Notes: generated from the letters alone by a model not told the origin. Shown: positions 44,625 to 53,758, numbered from the stretch's first letter. The stretch: 64,000 bases of DNA from LZORAL124-50-18 sp051208045 (GCA_051208045.1 JBPJFY010000001.1:1054001-1118000); one strand, 5' to 3'. Numbers and translations are program-made.

Positions 44625-45680
44625 ATGTCGAATTCGCAACCTATCAATCCTGATCCGTCTATGTCGTTGAAAGAGAGCTATGTCACGGGTATCGCCTTGT
44701 CGCAGTTTGTTCATGGTGCGGCGGCATTGGGCGTCGACACGGATGACCTGTTGACGTCCGTTGGATTGGATTCGGAGGCCTTGAGTCCAACGTCGCGTGT
44801 GCCGGAAGCGAAATATGAGATGTTGATTCTGCGCCTTCTCGCAACGACGCAGAATCCGAACCTGGGCACGGATATTGGCCGTCAGGTGATTCTGCCGCTT
44901 TATGGTGTGCTGATGTCATTGGCCCTGGGCTCACCCTCTCTGGGAGAAGCCATCCATTACCTGGCGAGATATCAGGGCTTGGCGACCGGCAGTTGTGGGG
45001 AGTTGCACTACGAGCCGGATGGTGAGTTGTATCGCCTGCGGATGTCCATGTCCCATCGTAATCCAGTGATCCGACGCGTGGTGAGTGAATGCGTGATCAC
45101 GTTCTTTACGTGCCTGCCTAAATTTATCACCGGCGGGAAAGACATTACGCCCAAAGGCATTACGCTGGCGCACGGTCCCTATTCTCCTGCGGCCAAGCGG
45201 TACTTTGAGCGCCAGATCAACTGCCCGGTAGAGTGGGGGGCACCGGAGTATCAGATCCTGCTGTCGGCACAGCAGCATGCCTTGCCCATTTATGGTCATG
45301 GTGAGCAGATGCTGAGGCTCACCGAAGAACTCGCCCAGGCCCAGCTTGAAACCGTTAATGCGCAACAAACCGTGTTTGACCAGGTAATTTGGCACATTGA
45401 AGCGCAGATGCAAACAACCGCCCCTCGGCGGGAAGACATTGCCAGGCGCTTGAATATGTCCCTGCGAACGTTTGATCGTCGGCTGGAGCGGGCCGGAACC
45501 AGCTGGCAGGACCTGCTGGACCATACGCGTCTGAAGCGCTCACTTGCGCTGCTGGGACAAAGGGATATGACGGTAGTCAGCATCGCGAAGCATCTGGGAT
45601 TCGCTGACGTGCGCTCCTTTCAGCGAAAATTCAAAAGTTGGACCGGAATGAGCCCGTCGGCATATCGGCAAGGGGGTTGA
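44625..45680 (+). CDS. AraC-family transcription regulator
   Basis: 351 residues: an Arabinose_bd-type N-terminal domain (PNLGTDIGRQVILPLYGVLM) and a C-terminal double helix-turn-helix (EDIARRLNMSLRTFDRRLE and VSIAKHLGFADVRSFQRKFKSWTGMSPSAYR). It resembles the regulator at 23.4 kb in layout. Divergent from the DUF1295 gene, so control of that gene is likely. The effector is unknown. Confidence 0.9.
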   Translation: MSNSQPINPDPSMSLKESYVTGIALSQFVHGAAALGVDTDDLLTSVGLDSEALSPTSRVPEAKYEMLILRLLATTQNPNLGTDIGRQVILPLYGVLMSLALGSPSLGEAIHYLARYQGLATGSCGELHYEPDGELYRLRMSMSHRNPVIRRVVSECVITFFTCLPKFITGGKDITPKGITLAHGPYSPAAKRYFERQINCPVEWGAPEYQILLSAQQHALPIYGHGEQMLRLTEELAQAQLETVNAQQTVFDQVIWHIEAQMQTTAPRREDIARRLNMSLRTFDRRLERAGTSWQDLLDHTRLKRSLALLGQRDMTVVSIAKHLGFADVRSFQRKFKSWTGMSPSAYRQGG

Positions 45681-45779
45681 GTTTACGCAACGTCTTCATT
45701 GGTCGTTTTGAGTGGGCAATTCACGGGTTAGGGCGCAAGAATTGGTTGTTGATTGATGTGGGCGAAATGGATAAAGCGA

Positions 45780-45868
45780 TAACGTCCGGCTCACCGAGCA
45801 TGTTTTGGTGGCGGCTTTTTTGGAGCAAAAGGGCGACATTAAAATTTGCCTGGTAGAGCCGCTTGTTA
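45780..45868 (+). repeat. attC-like imperfect inverted repeat before the toxin-antitoxin genes
   Basis: TAAC (45780-45783), three spacer bases and CGGCTC (45787-45792) are matched symmetrically by GAGCCG (45856-45861), three spacer bases and GTTA (45865-45868). Two nested arms with equal spacers and an outer AAC/GTT pair is the layout of an integron attC site, though the core GTTAGGG does not fully fit GTTRRRY. A second GTTAGGG lies at 45727. No integrase gene is in the window. Confidence 0.35.
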
Positions 45869-45921
45869 GGGGTATTTATTAAGATTAGAATTAATCAGAT
45901 GATATTCCTTTGGGAGGCTCT

Positions 45922-46158
45922 ATGTCCACAGCGGCATTTGATCACTTGAAAGCGCAAATACTGACACTACCTGAATCTGAACGAGCTGAACTTGCACATG
46001 ATTTGATTGCAAGCTTAGATGCGCCAAACGACAATGGCGTTCATGGTGAGTGGGAGCATGAAATTAATAAACGGATTGCTCAGATTGATGCAGGGAACGC
46101 GAAACTTGTAAACCGGGATTCGTTTCGTAAACGCATGGAACTGAGGCTAAAGGGATAG
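45922..46158 (+). CDS. Addiction-module antitoxin
   Basis: 78 residues from the ATG at 45922 with GGGAGG upstream. LPESERAELAHDLIASLD is the signature of the putative addiction module component family, which pairs with ParE/RelE toxins. The toxin gene follows four bases downstream. It should bind and neutralise the toxin and repress their joint promoter. Confidence 0.88.
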   Translation: MSTAAFDHLKAQILTLPESERAELAHDLIASLDAPNDNGVHGEWEHEINKRIAQIDAGNAKLVNRDSFRKRMELRLKG

Positions 46159-46162
46159 ATGT

Positions 46163-46474
46163 TTGCCTATTGAAATTTTAGAAGAGGCTCTGGAAGAAGC
46201 TGCAGAAGCCGCTGCTTGGTATGAGAAAGAATGTGAGGGGTTAGGGTACGACTTCTATGATGCCATTGAAGCCGCTTTTGATATTATTGAAGACAGGATA
46301 GTTCCACTCAGCCCCATGCCAAACAAAACAAATCGTATTGATGTTAGACGTCTAATTCTTAAGAGATTCCCCTTCGATATCGTCGTTTTAGAACGACCTC
46401 AGAAATCTATCATTATTGCTATTGCTCACCAGTCAAGAAAACCAGGGTATTGGCGAGACCGAATCACCCCCTAG
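46163..46474 (+). CDS. ParE/RelE-family toxin
   Basis: 103 residues from a TTG at 46163, placed eight bases after AAAGGG; the ATG at 46159 is out of frame and stops at once. EEAAEAAAWYEKECEGLGYDF and the C-terminal strands FPFDIVV ... IIAIAHQSRKPGYWRDR match the ParE/RelE toxin fold. It likely blocks gyrase or cleaves mRNA at the ribosome. Coupled to the antitoxin gene. Confidence 0.88.
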   Translation: MPIEILEEALEEAAEAAAWYEKECEGLGYDFYDAIEAAFDIIEDRIVPLSPMPNKTNRIDVRRLILKRFPFDIVVLERPQKSIIIAIAHQSRKPGYWRDRITP

Positions 46475-46513
46475 CGCCTGCAGCACCGAGCATTTTCTAT
46501 GTGGCCTAAAACG

Positions 46514-46542
46514 ACAAAACCCGCGATAATCGCGGGTTTTGT
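46514..46542 (-). terminator. Strong bidirectional terminator
   Basis: ACAAAACCCGCG ATAAT CGCGGGTTTTGT, a perfect 12-base stem with T-rich flanks on both strands. It ends the tRNA-Leu transcript and probably the convergent toxin-antitoxin transcript. Confidence 0.85.
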
Positions 46543-46563
46543 GTTGGGTTTCCCCTAAATCGT

Positions 46564-46650
46564 TGGTGCCCAGGGGCGGACTCGAACCGCCACGCCCTTG
46601 CGAGCACTAGCACCTGAAGCTAGCGTGTCTACCAATTTCACCACCTGGGC
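46564..46650 (-). tRNA. tRNA-Leu (anticodon CAG)
   Basis: 87 bases including an encoded CCA. The acceptor stem GCCCAGG pairs with CCTGGGC, the anticodon stem CTAGC/GCTAG holds loop TTCAGGT, and GGTTCGAGTCC forms the T arm. A long variable arm fits a class II tRNA. It sits just before rnr on the opposite strand. Confidence 0.95.
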
Positions 46651-46730
46651 AATCAGAGAAGTTCTCTCTGTTGTGGGCGCGAAATTTACCGAGAAACGTA
46701 AACGTTGTCAATCACTCTGTGAGAAAAAAC

Positions 46731-46761
46731 TTTCAAATCCACTGATTTTTCCGACTATAAT
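46731..46761 (+). promoter_or_regulatory. Probable rnr promoter
   Basis: A perfect -10 box TATAAT at 46756-46761 with a weak -35 (TTTCAA at 46731) about 19 bases upstream. It supports a start for rnr at 46799 rather than the earlier in-frame ATGs. Confidence 0.5.
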
Positions 46762-46798
46762 GCCGCAACGTATGAAAGATAACCTGCCTGGAAATGGA

Positions 46799-49330
46799 AT
46801 GGCTCAAAAAAAAGACAATCTCCCTCCCACTGAAGACCCGCATTATCAGCGTGAGTCTAAAAACTACGATAATCCGATTCATAGTCGTGAGTTCATTTTG
46901 GATTGGCTCAGTCAGCGAAAATCGCCGGCGACCCATCATCGCATGTGCCGTGCTTTCGAGTATGAAGACGAAGATAGCATTGAAGCCCTGCGTCGGCGCC
47001 TTATTGCCATGACGCGGGATGGTCAGCTCATTTGTGACCGTAAAGGCGCATACATTCCCGTAAACAGCATTCACTTGATCAAAGGTCGCGTGCTTGGGCA
47101 CCGGGATGGCTTCGGGTTTGTGCACCCCGAGGATGGCTCCGATGATCTCTTTCTGTCTGCCCGACAAATGCGTGCTGTGTTCCACGACGATACCGTTCTG
47201 GTGCGTGTGGACGATGTGGATCACAAAGGGCGTCGTATTGCCGCTGTGGTGGAAGTATTGGAACGCAATACGCAACAGGTGGTGGGTCGGTTTTATTCTG
47301 AGGGCGGCATTGCCTACGTGGTGCCTGAAGGCAAAAAGGCCGGGCAGGACGTGTTGATTCATCAGGACGGTTACGGCGGTGCGTTTCATGGGCAATATGT
47401 GGTGGTAGAGATTACCTGTCAACCAACTGTGCGCACCAAGCCTGTCGGACAAGTCATGGAAGTATTGGGTGATCATCTCGCGCCTGGTATGGAAATTGAC
47501 GTTGCTATTCGTTCCCATGATATCCCGCATCTCTGGCATGATGATCTGCTCGCAGAAATTGCCGGGCTCACGGTGAATGTGCATGACGCAGACAAAGCCA
47601 ACCGGGTCGATCTGCGTCACCTGCCATTGGTGACTATCGACGGTGAAGATGCCAAGGATTTTGATGATGCGGTCTATTGCGAACGTAAAAAGAGCGGTGG
47701 TTGGCGATTGTATGTGGCGATTGCCGATGTATCGCACTACGTGCGTCGCAATACCGAGCTGGATACGGAGGCACGAAAGCGGGGTACGTCGGTGTATTTC
47801 CCCGGCTTTGTGGTCCCCATGTTGCCGGAAGTGCTTTCCAACGGCCTCTGTTCACTGAATCCCCAGGTTGATCGGCTCTGTATGGTGTGTGAGATGACGA
47901 TCAGTGCCCAGGGTGCGCTCAGTGGCTACACGTTTTACGAAGCCGTGATGCACTCTCAGGCCCGTCTCACCTACAACAAGGTCGGCGTCATGCTGCAGGA
48001 CCCTTTCAGCACGGAAGGTAAAACGCTACGGGAGGCCTATCAGCCGGTATTGAAAAACCTCGATTGCCTCTATGAGTTGTATCATGCGCTAACCCTGGCG
48101 AGAAAAGCCCGTGGCGCTATCGATTTTGAAACGGTTGAAACGCTCATCGAATTTGGTGAAGATCGGAAGATTGAACAGATTGTTCCCGTGGTTCGCAATG
48201 ATGCGCATAAATTGATTGAAGAGTGCATGCTCTGCGCGAACGTTGCCACGGCCCGTTTTATCAACAAGCACAATCTCAATGGTCTGTTGCGAATTCATGA
48301 GGGGCCAGGTGAAGAGAAGCTGGAAAATCTGCGTTCTTTCCTGAGTGAGCTGGGCCTTGAGTTGCCGGGCGGCGACGAGCCCAAACCGGCAGACTACCAG
48401 AGCTTGATTGCCCGAATCAAAGAGCGTCCGGATTTCAGTGTGATTCAAACCGTGCTGCTTCGATCGCTCAGTCAGGCGTATTACGGTGTCGAAAAGAAGG
48501 GCCACTTTGGCTTGGGGTACCCGGCGTACACCCACTTTACCTCGCCGATACGGCGGTACCCTGATCTGAGCACCCATCGGCTGATTAAATCAGTGATTTA
48601 TGGGGATCAGGAAACCAATGATGTGGCGCGACCACAGAAGAGTAAACCGGATGCCGAGAAATCTAGGGAATATCGAACTGTCGAAGACATGGCGTTCATG
48701 ATTCAACTCGGCGAACACTGCTCGATGACCGAGCGGAGGGCGGATGATGCCACACGGGACGTGTCCAACTGGCTGAAATGCGAGTATCTGCAGGATCATG
48801 TAGGGGAGATGTATCCCGGCGTGATTGCCGCAGTGACGTCGTTTGGTGTGTTCGTCGAACTGAAGGATCTGTATGTCGAAGGACTGGTCCACGTCTCATC
48901 GCTGAGCGGTGATTACTATCATTTTGATCCCGTTCATCATCGTCTGGTGGGCGAGCGGACCGGTCGTTCGTTCCGGTTAGGGGATGCAGTCAGCGTTCAG
49001 GTGGTGAGGGTAGATCTCGAAGAGCGGCGGATCGACTTTGAATTGGCATCGCATGAGTCGGCGCGGCGACCAAGAAACAAAGGAGCGCGACAGTCTGATG
49101 AATCCCAGCGTTCATCGCGCAAGCAGACCGTAGCCAAGCTTAAGCAAAAGTTGGCGGACTATTCGCGGGGAAGTGAGGAAAAAGGAAAGGGAAAAGGAAA
49201 GAAAAAGTCCGCGGGAGCGGCGAAAGACAGCGAATCCTTTTCTCGGGCAGACCGTCCCAAAAAGAAAGACAAAAAGTCTGGAAAGAGCGCTAAAAAGAGC
49301 AAAAAATCAAAATTGAAAGGTAAGAAATAA
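46799..49330 (+). CDS. rnr: Ribonuclease R
   Basis: 843 residues from the ATG at 46799, chosen because it lies about 30 bases after the TATAAT box and gives the usual distance to YDNPIHSREFIL; ATGs at 46760 and 46772 are alternatives. It has a winged N-terminus, cold-shock domains (GRVLGHRDGFGFVHPED), the RNB catalytic core with DGEDAKDFDDAVYCE (metal Asp residues), an S1 domain near the end (EMYPGVIAAVTSFGVFVELKD) and a very basic Lys-rich tail of about 60 residues. It degrades structured RNA 3' to 5'. Its stop is followed immediately by rlmB. Confidence 0.95.
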   Translation: MAQKKDNLPPTEDPHYQRESKNYDNPIHSREFILDWLSQRKSPATHHRMCRAFEYEDEDSIEALRRRLIAMTRDGQLICDRKGAYIPVNSIHLIKGRVLGHRDGFGFVHPEDGSDDLFLSARQMRAVFHDDTVLVRVDDVDHKGRRIAAVVEVLERNTQQVVGRFYSEGGIAYVVPEGKKAGQDVLIHQDGYGGAFHGQYVVVEITCQPTVRTKPVGQVMEVLGDHLAPGMEIDVAIRSHDIPHLWHDDLLAEIAGLTVNVHDADKANRVDLRHLPLVTIDGEDAKDFDDAVYCERKKSGGWRLYVAIADVSHYVRRNTELDTEARKRGTSVYFPGFVVPMLPEVLSNGLCSLNPQVDRLCMVCEMTISAQGALSGYTFYEAVMHSQARLTYNKVGVMLQDPFSTEGKTLREAYQPVLKNLDCLYELYHALTLARKARGAIDFETVETLIEFGEDRKIEQIVPVVRNDAHKLIEECMLCANVATARFINKHNLNGLLRIHEGPGEEKLENLRSFLSELGLELPGGDEPKPADYQSLIARIKERPDFSVIQTVLLRSLSQAYYGVEKKGHFGLGYPAYTHFTSPIRRYPDLSTHRLIKSVIYGDQETNDVARPQKSKPDAEKSREYRTVEDMAFMIQLGEHCSMTERRADDATRDVSNWLKCEYLQDHVGEMYPGVIAAVTSFGVFVELKDLYVEGLVHVSSLSGDYYHFDPVHHRLVGERTGRSFRLGDAVSVQVVRVDLEERRIDFELASHESARRPRNKGARQSDESQRSSRKQTVAKLKQKLADYSRGSEEKGKGKGKKKSAGAAKDSESFSRADRPKKKDKKSGKSAKKSKKSKLKGKK

Positions 49331-50089
49331 GTGGCAAATGAGTGGGTTTTTGGAATTCATGCTGTCGACGCGGTTATCGAAAAGCGCAGAGACGCCGTGC
49401 AACAGATTTGTATACAAAAAGGGCGCAATGACCAGAAGATCAAGGCACTGGAGTCTCGTGCCCGGGGGTACGGCCTGTCGGTGGTCACCATGGCAAAGCA
49501 TGAGATTGAGCAGCGCGTAAAAGGAAATCATCAGGGGGTGATCGCAGAAGTAGCGCCGGCGCGTGAACTGGATGAAGCGGATTTGGAGCAGCTGGTAAAA
49601 TCACTGGCAGCAAAGAAAGCGCCCCCGTTTTTTCTGGTTCTGGACGGCGTGACCGACCCCCATAATCTGGGTGCCTGTGTGCGTACGGCGAATGCAGCCG
49701 GGGCGCATGCGGTCATTTATCCGAAAGACAAGTCGGCAGGTTTGAATGCAACCGTGCGTAAAGTTGCCTGTGGCGCGGCGGACTTTACGCCAATGATCTC
49801 GGTGACCAATCTGGCGCGCACCCTGAAATGGCTGAAACAGTGCGGTATTTGGGTCGTGGGGGCCGCTGGCGAAACGGAACAGGCCATGGCGATGGCGGAT
49901 TTTACCGGGCCGTTGGCTTTGGTCATGGGCAGTGAAGGCAAAGGTATGCGACGTCTGACGCGCGAAAACTGCGACCAGCTGGTGAAAATACCCATGCAAG
50001 GTGAGGTGGAAAGCCTCAATGTGTCCGTCGCGACGGGTGTTTTACTCTATGAGGCTTATCGACAGCGCTATCTGGCGCGCCTGCACTGA
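49331..50089 (+). CDS. rlmB: 23S rRNA (guanosine-2251-2'-O)-methyltransferase
   Basis: 252 residues from a GTG directly after the rnr TAA. WVFGIHAVDAVI opens the substrate-binding domain. LDGVTDPHNLGACVRTANAAG, VMGSEGKGMRR and SLNVSVATGVLLYE are the three SPOUT knot motifs. It methylates G2251 of 23S rRNA. The rnr-rlmB coupling is standard in gammaproteobacteria. Confidence 0.96.
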   Translation: MANEWVFGIHAVDAVIEKRRDAVQQICIQKGRNDQKIKALESRARGYGLSVVTMAKHEIEQRVKGNHQGVIAEVAPARELDEADLEQLVKSLAAKKAPPFFLVLDGVTDPHNLGACVRTANAAGAHAVIYPKDKSAGLNATVRKVACGAADFTPMISVTNLARTLKWLKQCGIWVVGAAGETEQAMAMADFTGPLALVMGSEGKGMRRLTRENCDQLVKIPMQGEVESLNVSVATGVLLYEAYRQRYLARLH

Positions 50090-50105
50090 GGTCAAACGTC
50101 TACAT

Positions 50106-50519
50106 TCAAGGCTTGAGGGTGTAGACCACCTTCATGCCTTCAGTAACCAGACTGATGGGCAGATAGGCAATCTTTCCAGGGGAATTCTCCACATCCAGTA
50201 TCAGCTCATCCATGCTTTCGTACTTGGCGGGTGGGCGACCTTTTCCGGTGAAAATCAGCGTGGTCCAATAGGCACTCAGCTGAGTGGGTGTCTTGCCGGC
50301 GATCGTCTCGTAAAACGGTACCCGTAAATCGGCAGACTTCAGCTCGACCGGCTGCGCTTTGAGGCCATTGGGGAACCGCTTGGTGCGCGACAGAAAGATG
50401 TTGGCCACCTCTTTGTCGGTAAGGGCCGTCATCTCAAAACTCTTGGACACGACAACGGCAATTTCCGCCTGGCTCACCGGGGCAACACACAACAGAAGCA
50501 TCAACAGAAGGCGTTTCAT
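50106..50519 (-). CDS. Small periplasmic phosphate-binding-like protein
   Basis: 137 residues. A signal peptide (KRLLLMLLLCVAPVSQA) precedes a short PBP-like domain (IAVVVSKSFEMTALTDKEVANIFLSRTKRFPNG, then GKIAYLP), a shortened version of the PstS-type fold. The same protein type often sits with a porin in marine gammaproteobacteria. Its ATG shares one base with the porin stop (TGATG), so they form an operon. Confidence 0.82.
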   Translation of the reverse strand: MKRLLLMLLLCVAPVSQAEIAVVVSKSFEMTALTDKEVANIFLSRTKRFPNGLKAQPVELKSADLRVPFYETIAGKTPTQLSAYWTTLIFTGKGRPPAKYESMDELILDVENSPGKIAYLPISLVTEGMKVVYTLKP

Positions 50520-51646
50520 CAGAATGCGCCCTCCAGAGTCACTGACATCGCGGTCCCGTCATCCGGGATGCCGAGACCGTCTGGCGTATTGCTTATTGTC
50601 GACCGGGGTTCGACCTTCTCGATTTGCCATTTGAAGGCGTAGTGTTCATCCACCTGCCAACGCAGCCCCAGTGCGTAGGTATAGGTCTCAAATTTACCAA
50701 CAGGCGGCGCTGGAGGTGGTGGTGAAGCGCCGGGCCCACCAGGGCCACCGGGTCCACCGGGTCCACCTGGAGCGGGTCTGCCGGGAAGCGCAAATGATTC
50801 AAACTGCTGTTTGCGCCAGGAACTGAGCGCATAGGGGGTGATGGGGCCCAGCGGAAAAGCGAGCGAGGCATAGGCCAGCGTGTCGTCGGGAATAATTTCG
50901 GTTTCCGTCGTACTGAATCCGGCATTGGCCAACACCGGGCCAAAATCGTACTCCGCTTCCACGCTGGCCATGATTGCATCGCTGCCGCTTTCTATCAGCG
51001 TGCCACGCTTCGTCAGAACATCGTAGTTTGCGTACGCAAATGCGCCTCTCAACCAGAAGGCATCGCCGGTGTATTTTACAGACGCTGCGGCCATATAGCG
51101 GCCGTCCACTTCGGGATTGTCATGCTCAGACTTGCCCCCCCCAATCTGGAATTGCCAGTGCCCGTTTTCCGTCAATGTGCTTTTCAGCACCTCTGCGCCC
51201 AGATAGTGTGTATAACCACCCGCACCGGTGAACGGAGTCAGCGGTCGTGCCCACAAACGCGACATGCCGACACTGCGCATCTCTATGCTTTGCATAAACG
51301 GAATAAGAAACTTGCCAAACCGAACGGTGTAGTCGTCGGGGGCGAAATAGCTCAGGTAGGCCCAATCCACATCGGAACGCACCTGATCTTCGCGATCCAG
51401 ATAGGCTTTACCTTGGGTGAGCAGACTCAGGTTGGATGTGAACTCAAACTCAAGCTGCCCGCCAACCAGAGAGTTGCGTGCGCTGGGATGCCCTTTTTCC
51501 ACTAACAGGGATTGGCCGCTGTTGCCGATTAAATGCAGATCCGCATCCGACACCGTCATATCCAGCGTAAAGAATCCATTCACCCGCAACTGGTCCTGCC
51601 AGTCTGCCGCCAGTGCACCATGGCACAGAAGCAACATTGCGAGCAA
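50519..51646 (-). CDS. Outer-membrane porin-like protein with a Gly-Pro loop
   Basis: About 375 residues from TTG 51646. Strands such as YTVRFGKFLIPF and the C-terminal aromatic-ended VTLEGAF fit a beta-barrel. Near residue 295 lies a collagen-like GGP repeat (encoded at 50733-50768), then PPPPAPP, probably an exposed loop. The TTG gives a signal peptide without a basic start. A CTG at 51685 with AGGGA eight bases upstream would give the better signal HRLLSTLSLLAMLLLCHGALA. Operon with the phosphate-binding-like gene and divergent from a diguanylate cyclase. Confidence 0.82.
   Translation of the reverse strand: MLAMLLLCHGALAADWQDQLRVNGFFTLDMTVSDADLHLIGNSGQSLLVEKGHPSARNSLVGGQLEFEFTSNLSLLTQGKAYLDREDQVRSDVDWAYLSYFAPDDYTVRFGKFLIPFMQSIEMRSVGMSRLWARPLTPFTGAGGYTHYLGAEVLKSTLTENGHWQFQIGGGKSEHDNPEVDGRYMAAASVKYTGDAFWLRGAFAYANYDVLTKRGTLIESGSDAIMASVEAEYDFGPVLANAGFSTTETEIIPDDTLAYASLAFPLGPITPYALSSWRKQQFESFALPGRPAPGGPGGPGGPGGPGASPPPPAPPVGKFETYTYALGLRWQVDEHYAFKWQIEKVEPRSTISNTPDGLGIPDDGTAMSVTLEGAF
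50733..50768 (-). repeat. Four 9-base repeats encoding GGP units
   Basis: Near-identical nonamers (GGTCCACCG type) repeated in tandem inside the porin-like gene. They encode alternating Gly-Gly-Pro. Copy number could vary by slippage. Confidence 0.8.
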
Positions 51647-51786
51647 AGATAGTGTTGATAGCAGCCGATGGTTGAGAGTGTTCAGCGGTTTGTCCCTGTT
51701 GTTGTCTCACATGATACACAATTTCCTAAAACGTAGTATAGACTACACTGCTTACAATGAAGGGTGAAAAATCAATTAATTAGCCT

Positions 51787-53088
51787 ATGACTATTTTCCA
51801 GAAAATGATCTTTGTGCCGGTGCTGAGCTTGTTTATATTCAGTGGCTTTATTGTGTACAGTTTTCTTGAGCAAAAGCGCATTTCCACAGATATCGAAGAC
51901 TTGCGTGATGACTACATGCCGGTGTTGGTGCATGTGAAAGACAATATTCGGGATTTTGATGAGCTAACTAACGCACTCAAAGATGCGGTGGTGGCAGGTG
52001 AACGACGCTGGATTGCAGACACATTGCAGGTTCAGCAGGAAATTGAAAGTCGGCTGACGCTACTGGAAGCCTATCCTCACATTGTGAATAAAGATGTGCT
52101 CGCGCAGAGCAAGACAGCCTTTTTGCAGTATTATGAAAACGCTAATGCGGTGGCTAATGACATATTCAATAGTGGTGATGTGAGTCAGTGGGACCCGGAT
52201 GACGCGGCGGTGGAGCGAACGGCGAAGTTTCAGGTCAGCACCAGTCAGTCGTTTCGATCCATGGAGCAAAGCGTACAGTCACGATTCAAAAAATCCTTGG
52301 ACACCAGCTATCAAGGGTTGAATGAGCTGCTCTTCTGGGGTGGCATCATTTCCGGGGCGTCCATGCTGATCCTGTTACTGGCCACATTCGGGATTTCGTT
52401 GTCGACTCGGAAGAATATTTTTCAGCTGATCTCTCGAACCAAGGCATTGGCTCAAGGGGAGGTCAACTTCAGTCAGCGTATCAAGCGTACCGGGCGCGAT
52501 GAACTGAGCGAGCTGATCTATTGGTTTAACAGGCTGTCCGATAAGCTCGAAGCAGATTATAAGCAGCTGCAGGTGGTGTCGATTACAGACAAACTCACCG
52601 GGCTGAACAATCGCACCCGAACGGATCAATTTCTGCCCGGCACGCTCGACATTGCGCTGACCACGCAAGCGCCACTGCAAATTGTGGTGGTGGACATCGA
52701 TCACTTCAAACGCATTAATGATCGCTTTGGTCATAATACCGGCGATAAAGTACTGAAACAGTTTGCGGACATACTTCGAACCAGCGCAAAAGAGCATGAT
52801 TTTATCGGGCGTTGGGGAGGGGAGGAGTTTATTCTCGTCTGGCCAGACACTGACAGTGGAGGCGGCCAACAAAAAGCCGAGGCGATTCGCCGCGAAGTGG
52901 CGGGCAGTACCTTCCCTGAAGTGGGGCAGGTGACAGCCAGTTTCGGCATGGCGCAGGCTCAACCGGGCGATACCCCTGAGAATCTCATAAACCGGGCAGA
53001 TCAGGCGTTGTATCAGGCCAAGGAGGGGGGAAGAAATCGGGTGGTTCACTACTCCTCGACCAATGCTCAGCTCGAAGCCTCGCTGTGA
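51787..53088 (+). CDS. Membrane diguanylate cyclase (HAMP-GGDEF)
   Basis: 433 residues. Membrane helices near 8-26 and 182-205 frame a helical periplasmic sensor of about 150 residues. A HAMP segment (RTKALAQGEVNFSQRI) leads to GGDEF: LTGLNNRTR, DIDHFKRIND and active GGEEF. The position five residues before it is KEHD, not RxxD, so feedback inhibition is probably absent. Divergent from the porin/phosphate-binding-like operon, which may supply its signal. Confidence 0.93.
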   Translation: MTIFQKMIFVPVLSLFIFSGFIVYSFLEQKRISTDIEDLRDDYMPVLVHVKDNIRDFDELTNALKDAVVAGERRWIADTLQVQQEIESRLTLLEAYPHIVNKDVLAQSKTAFLQYYENANAVANDIFNSGDVSQWDPDDAAVERTAKFQVSTSQSFRSMEQSVQSRFKKSLDTSYQGLNELLFWGGIISGASMLILLLATFGISLSTRKNIFQLISRTKALAQGEVNFSQRIKRTGRDELSELIYWFNRLSDKLEADYKQLQVVSITDKLTGLNNRTRTDQFLPGTLDIALTTQAPLQIVVVDIDHFKRINDRFGHNTGDKVLKQFADILRTSAKEHDFIGRWGGEEFILVWPDTDSGGGQQKAEAIRREVAGSTFPEVGQVTASFGMAQAQPGDTPENLINRADQALYQAKEGGRNRVVHYSSTNAQLEASL

Positions 53089-53145
53089 ATTGCCGCTACC
53101 CTGTGGAAACACTGTCGCGCGTTGCCCTTCCATGCCAGAAATATC

Positions 53146-53172
53146 TTGAATGCCCGCGTTATTCCCTATAGA
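53146..53172 (+). promoter_or_regulatory. Possible promoter of the rpsF operon
   Basis: TTGAAT and TATAGA are spaced about 15 bases, 110 bases before rpsF. The 194-base gap upstream of rpsF may also hold the S6:S18 autoregulatory RNA leader known from many bacteria, but I could not verify its consensus. Confidence 0.35.
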
Positions 53173-53282
53173 ATTCGCCCTTCGAAAATTACTGGCCTGG
53201 ATTTTCAGGCTTTCTCCTTGCTTTTTCTACGAGGTTCTCACGAACGTCGGTGGAAAAGGCTGGTAACCCGTAAGGAGCATTT

Positions 53283-53705
53283 ATGCGACATTATGAAATT
53301 CTACTTTTGATTCACCCTGACCAAAGTGAGCAGGTCAACTCAATGGTTGAGCGTTACACCTCGTCTGTCACAGGCAATGGTGGTGCGATTCACCGTCTTG
53401 AGGATTGGGGTCGTCGCCACATGGCCTACCCAATCAACAAGATTCATAAGGCACACTACGTGCTGATGAACATTGAGTGTGACAACGAAACTCTGGATGA
53501 GCTGTACCACAACTTTCGTTTTAACGATGCCGTGTTGAGAGAGCTGGTGATTCGTCGTAAAGAAGCGATCACTGAAGCTTCTCCGATGAAAAACCCTGAG
53601 AACAAAGAGCGTGCACCTCGTGTTAGCGATGATGACCGGGATACATCTGATGCAAACGATCCTGATTTGGATGCAGATGATTCTGATGATGGTGATGAAG
53701 AGTAA
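53283..53705 (+). CDS. rpsF: Ribosomal protein S6
   Basis: 140 residues: MRHYEILLLIHPDQSEQV and RLEDWGRRHMAYPINK are diagnostic of bS6. The C-terminal 40 residues are highly acidic (DDRDTSDANDPDLDADDSDD), the tail normally extended by RimK. TAAGGAG lies upstream of the ATG. Binds 16S rRNA with S18, whose gene follows. Confidence 0.97.
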   Translation: MRHYEILLLIHPDQSEQVNSMVERYTSSVTGNGGAIHRLEDWGRRHMAYPINKIHKAHYVLMNIECDNETLDELYHNFRFNDAVLRELVIRRKEAITEASPMKNPENKERAPRVSDDDRDTSDANDPDLDADDSDDGDEE

Positions 53706-53758
53706 AACACTCCCAAGCCCTGAGCTAACACAGATTACAAGTTTTATTGGAGAACAAC

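Noticed and set aside
46598..46798. Upstream extension of rnr reaching into the tRNA-Leu gene
   Set aside because: The extra 67 residues translate the tRNA and promoter region, and a TATAAT box lies inside them.
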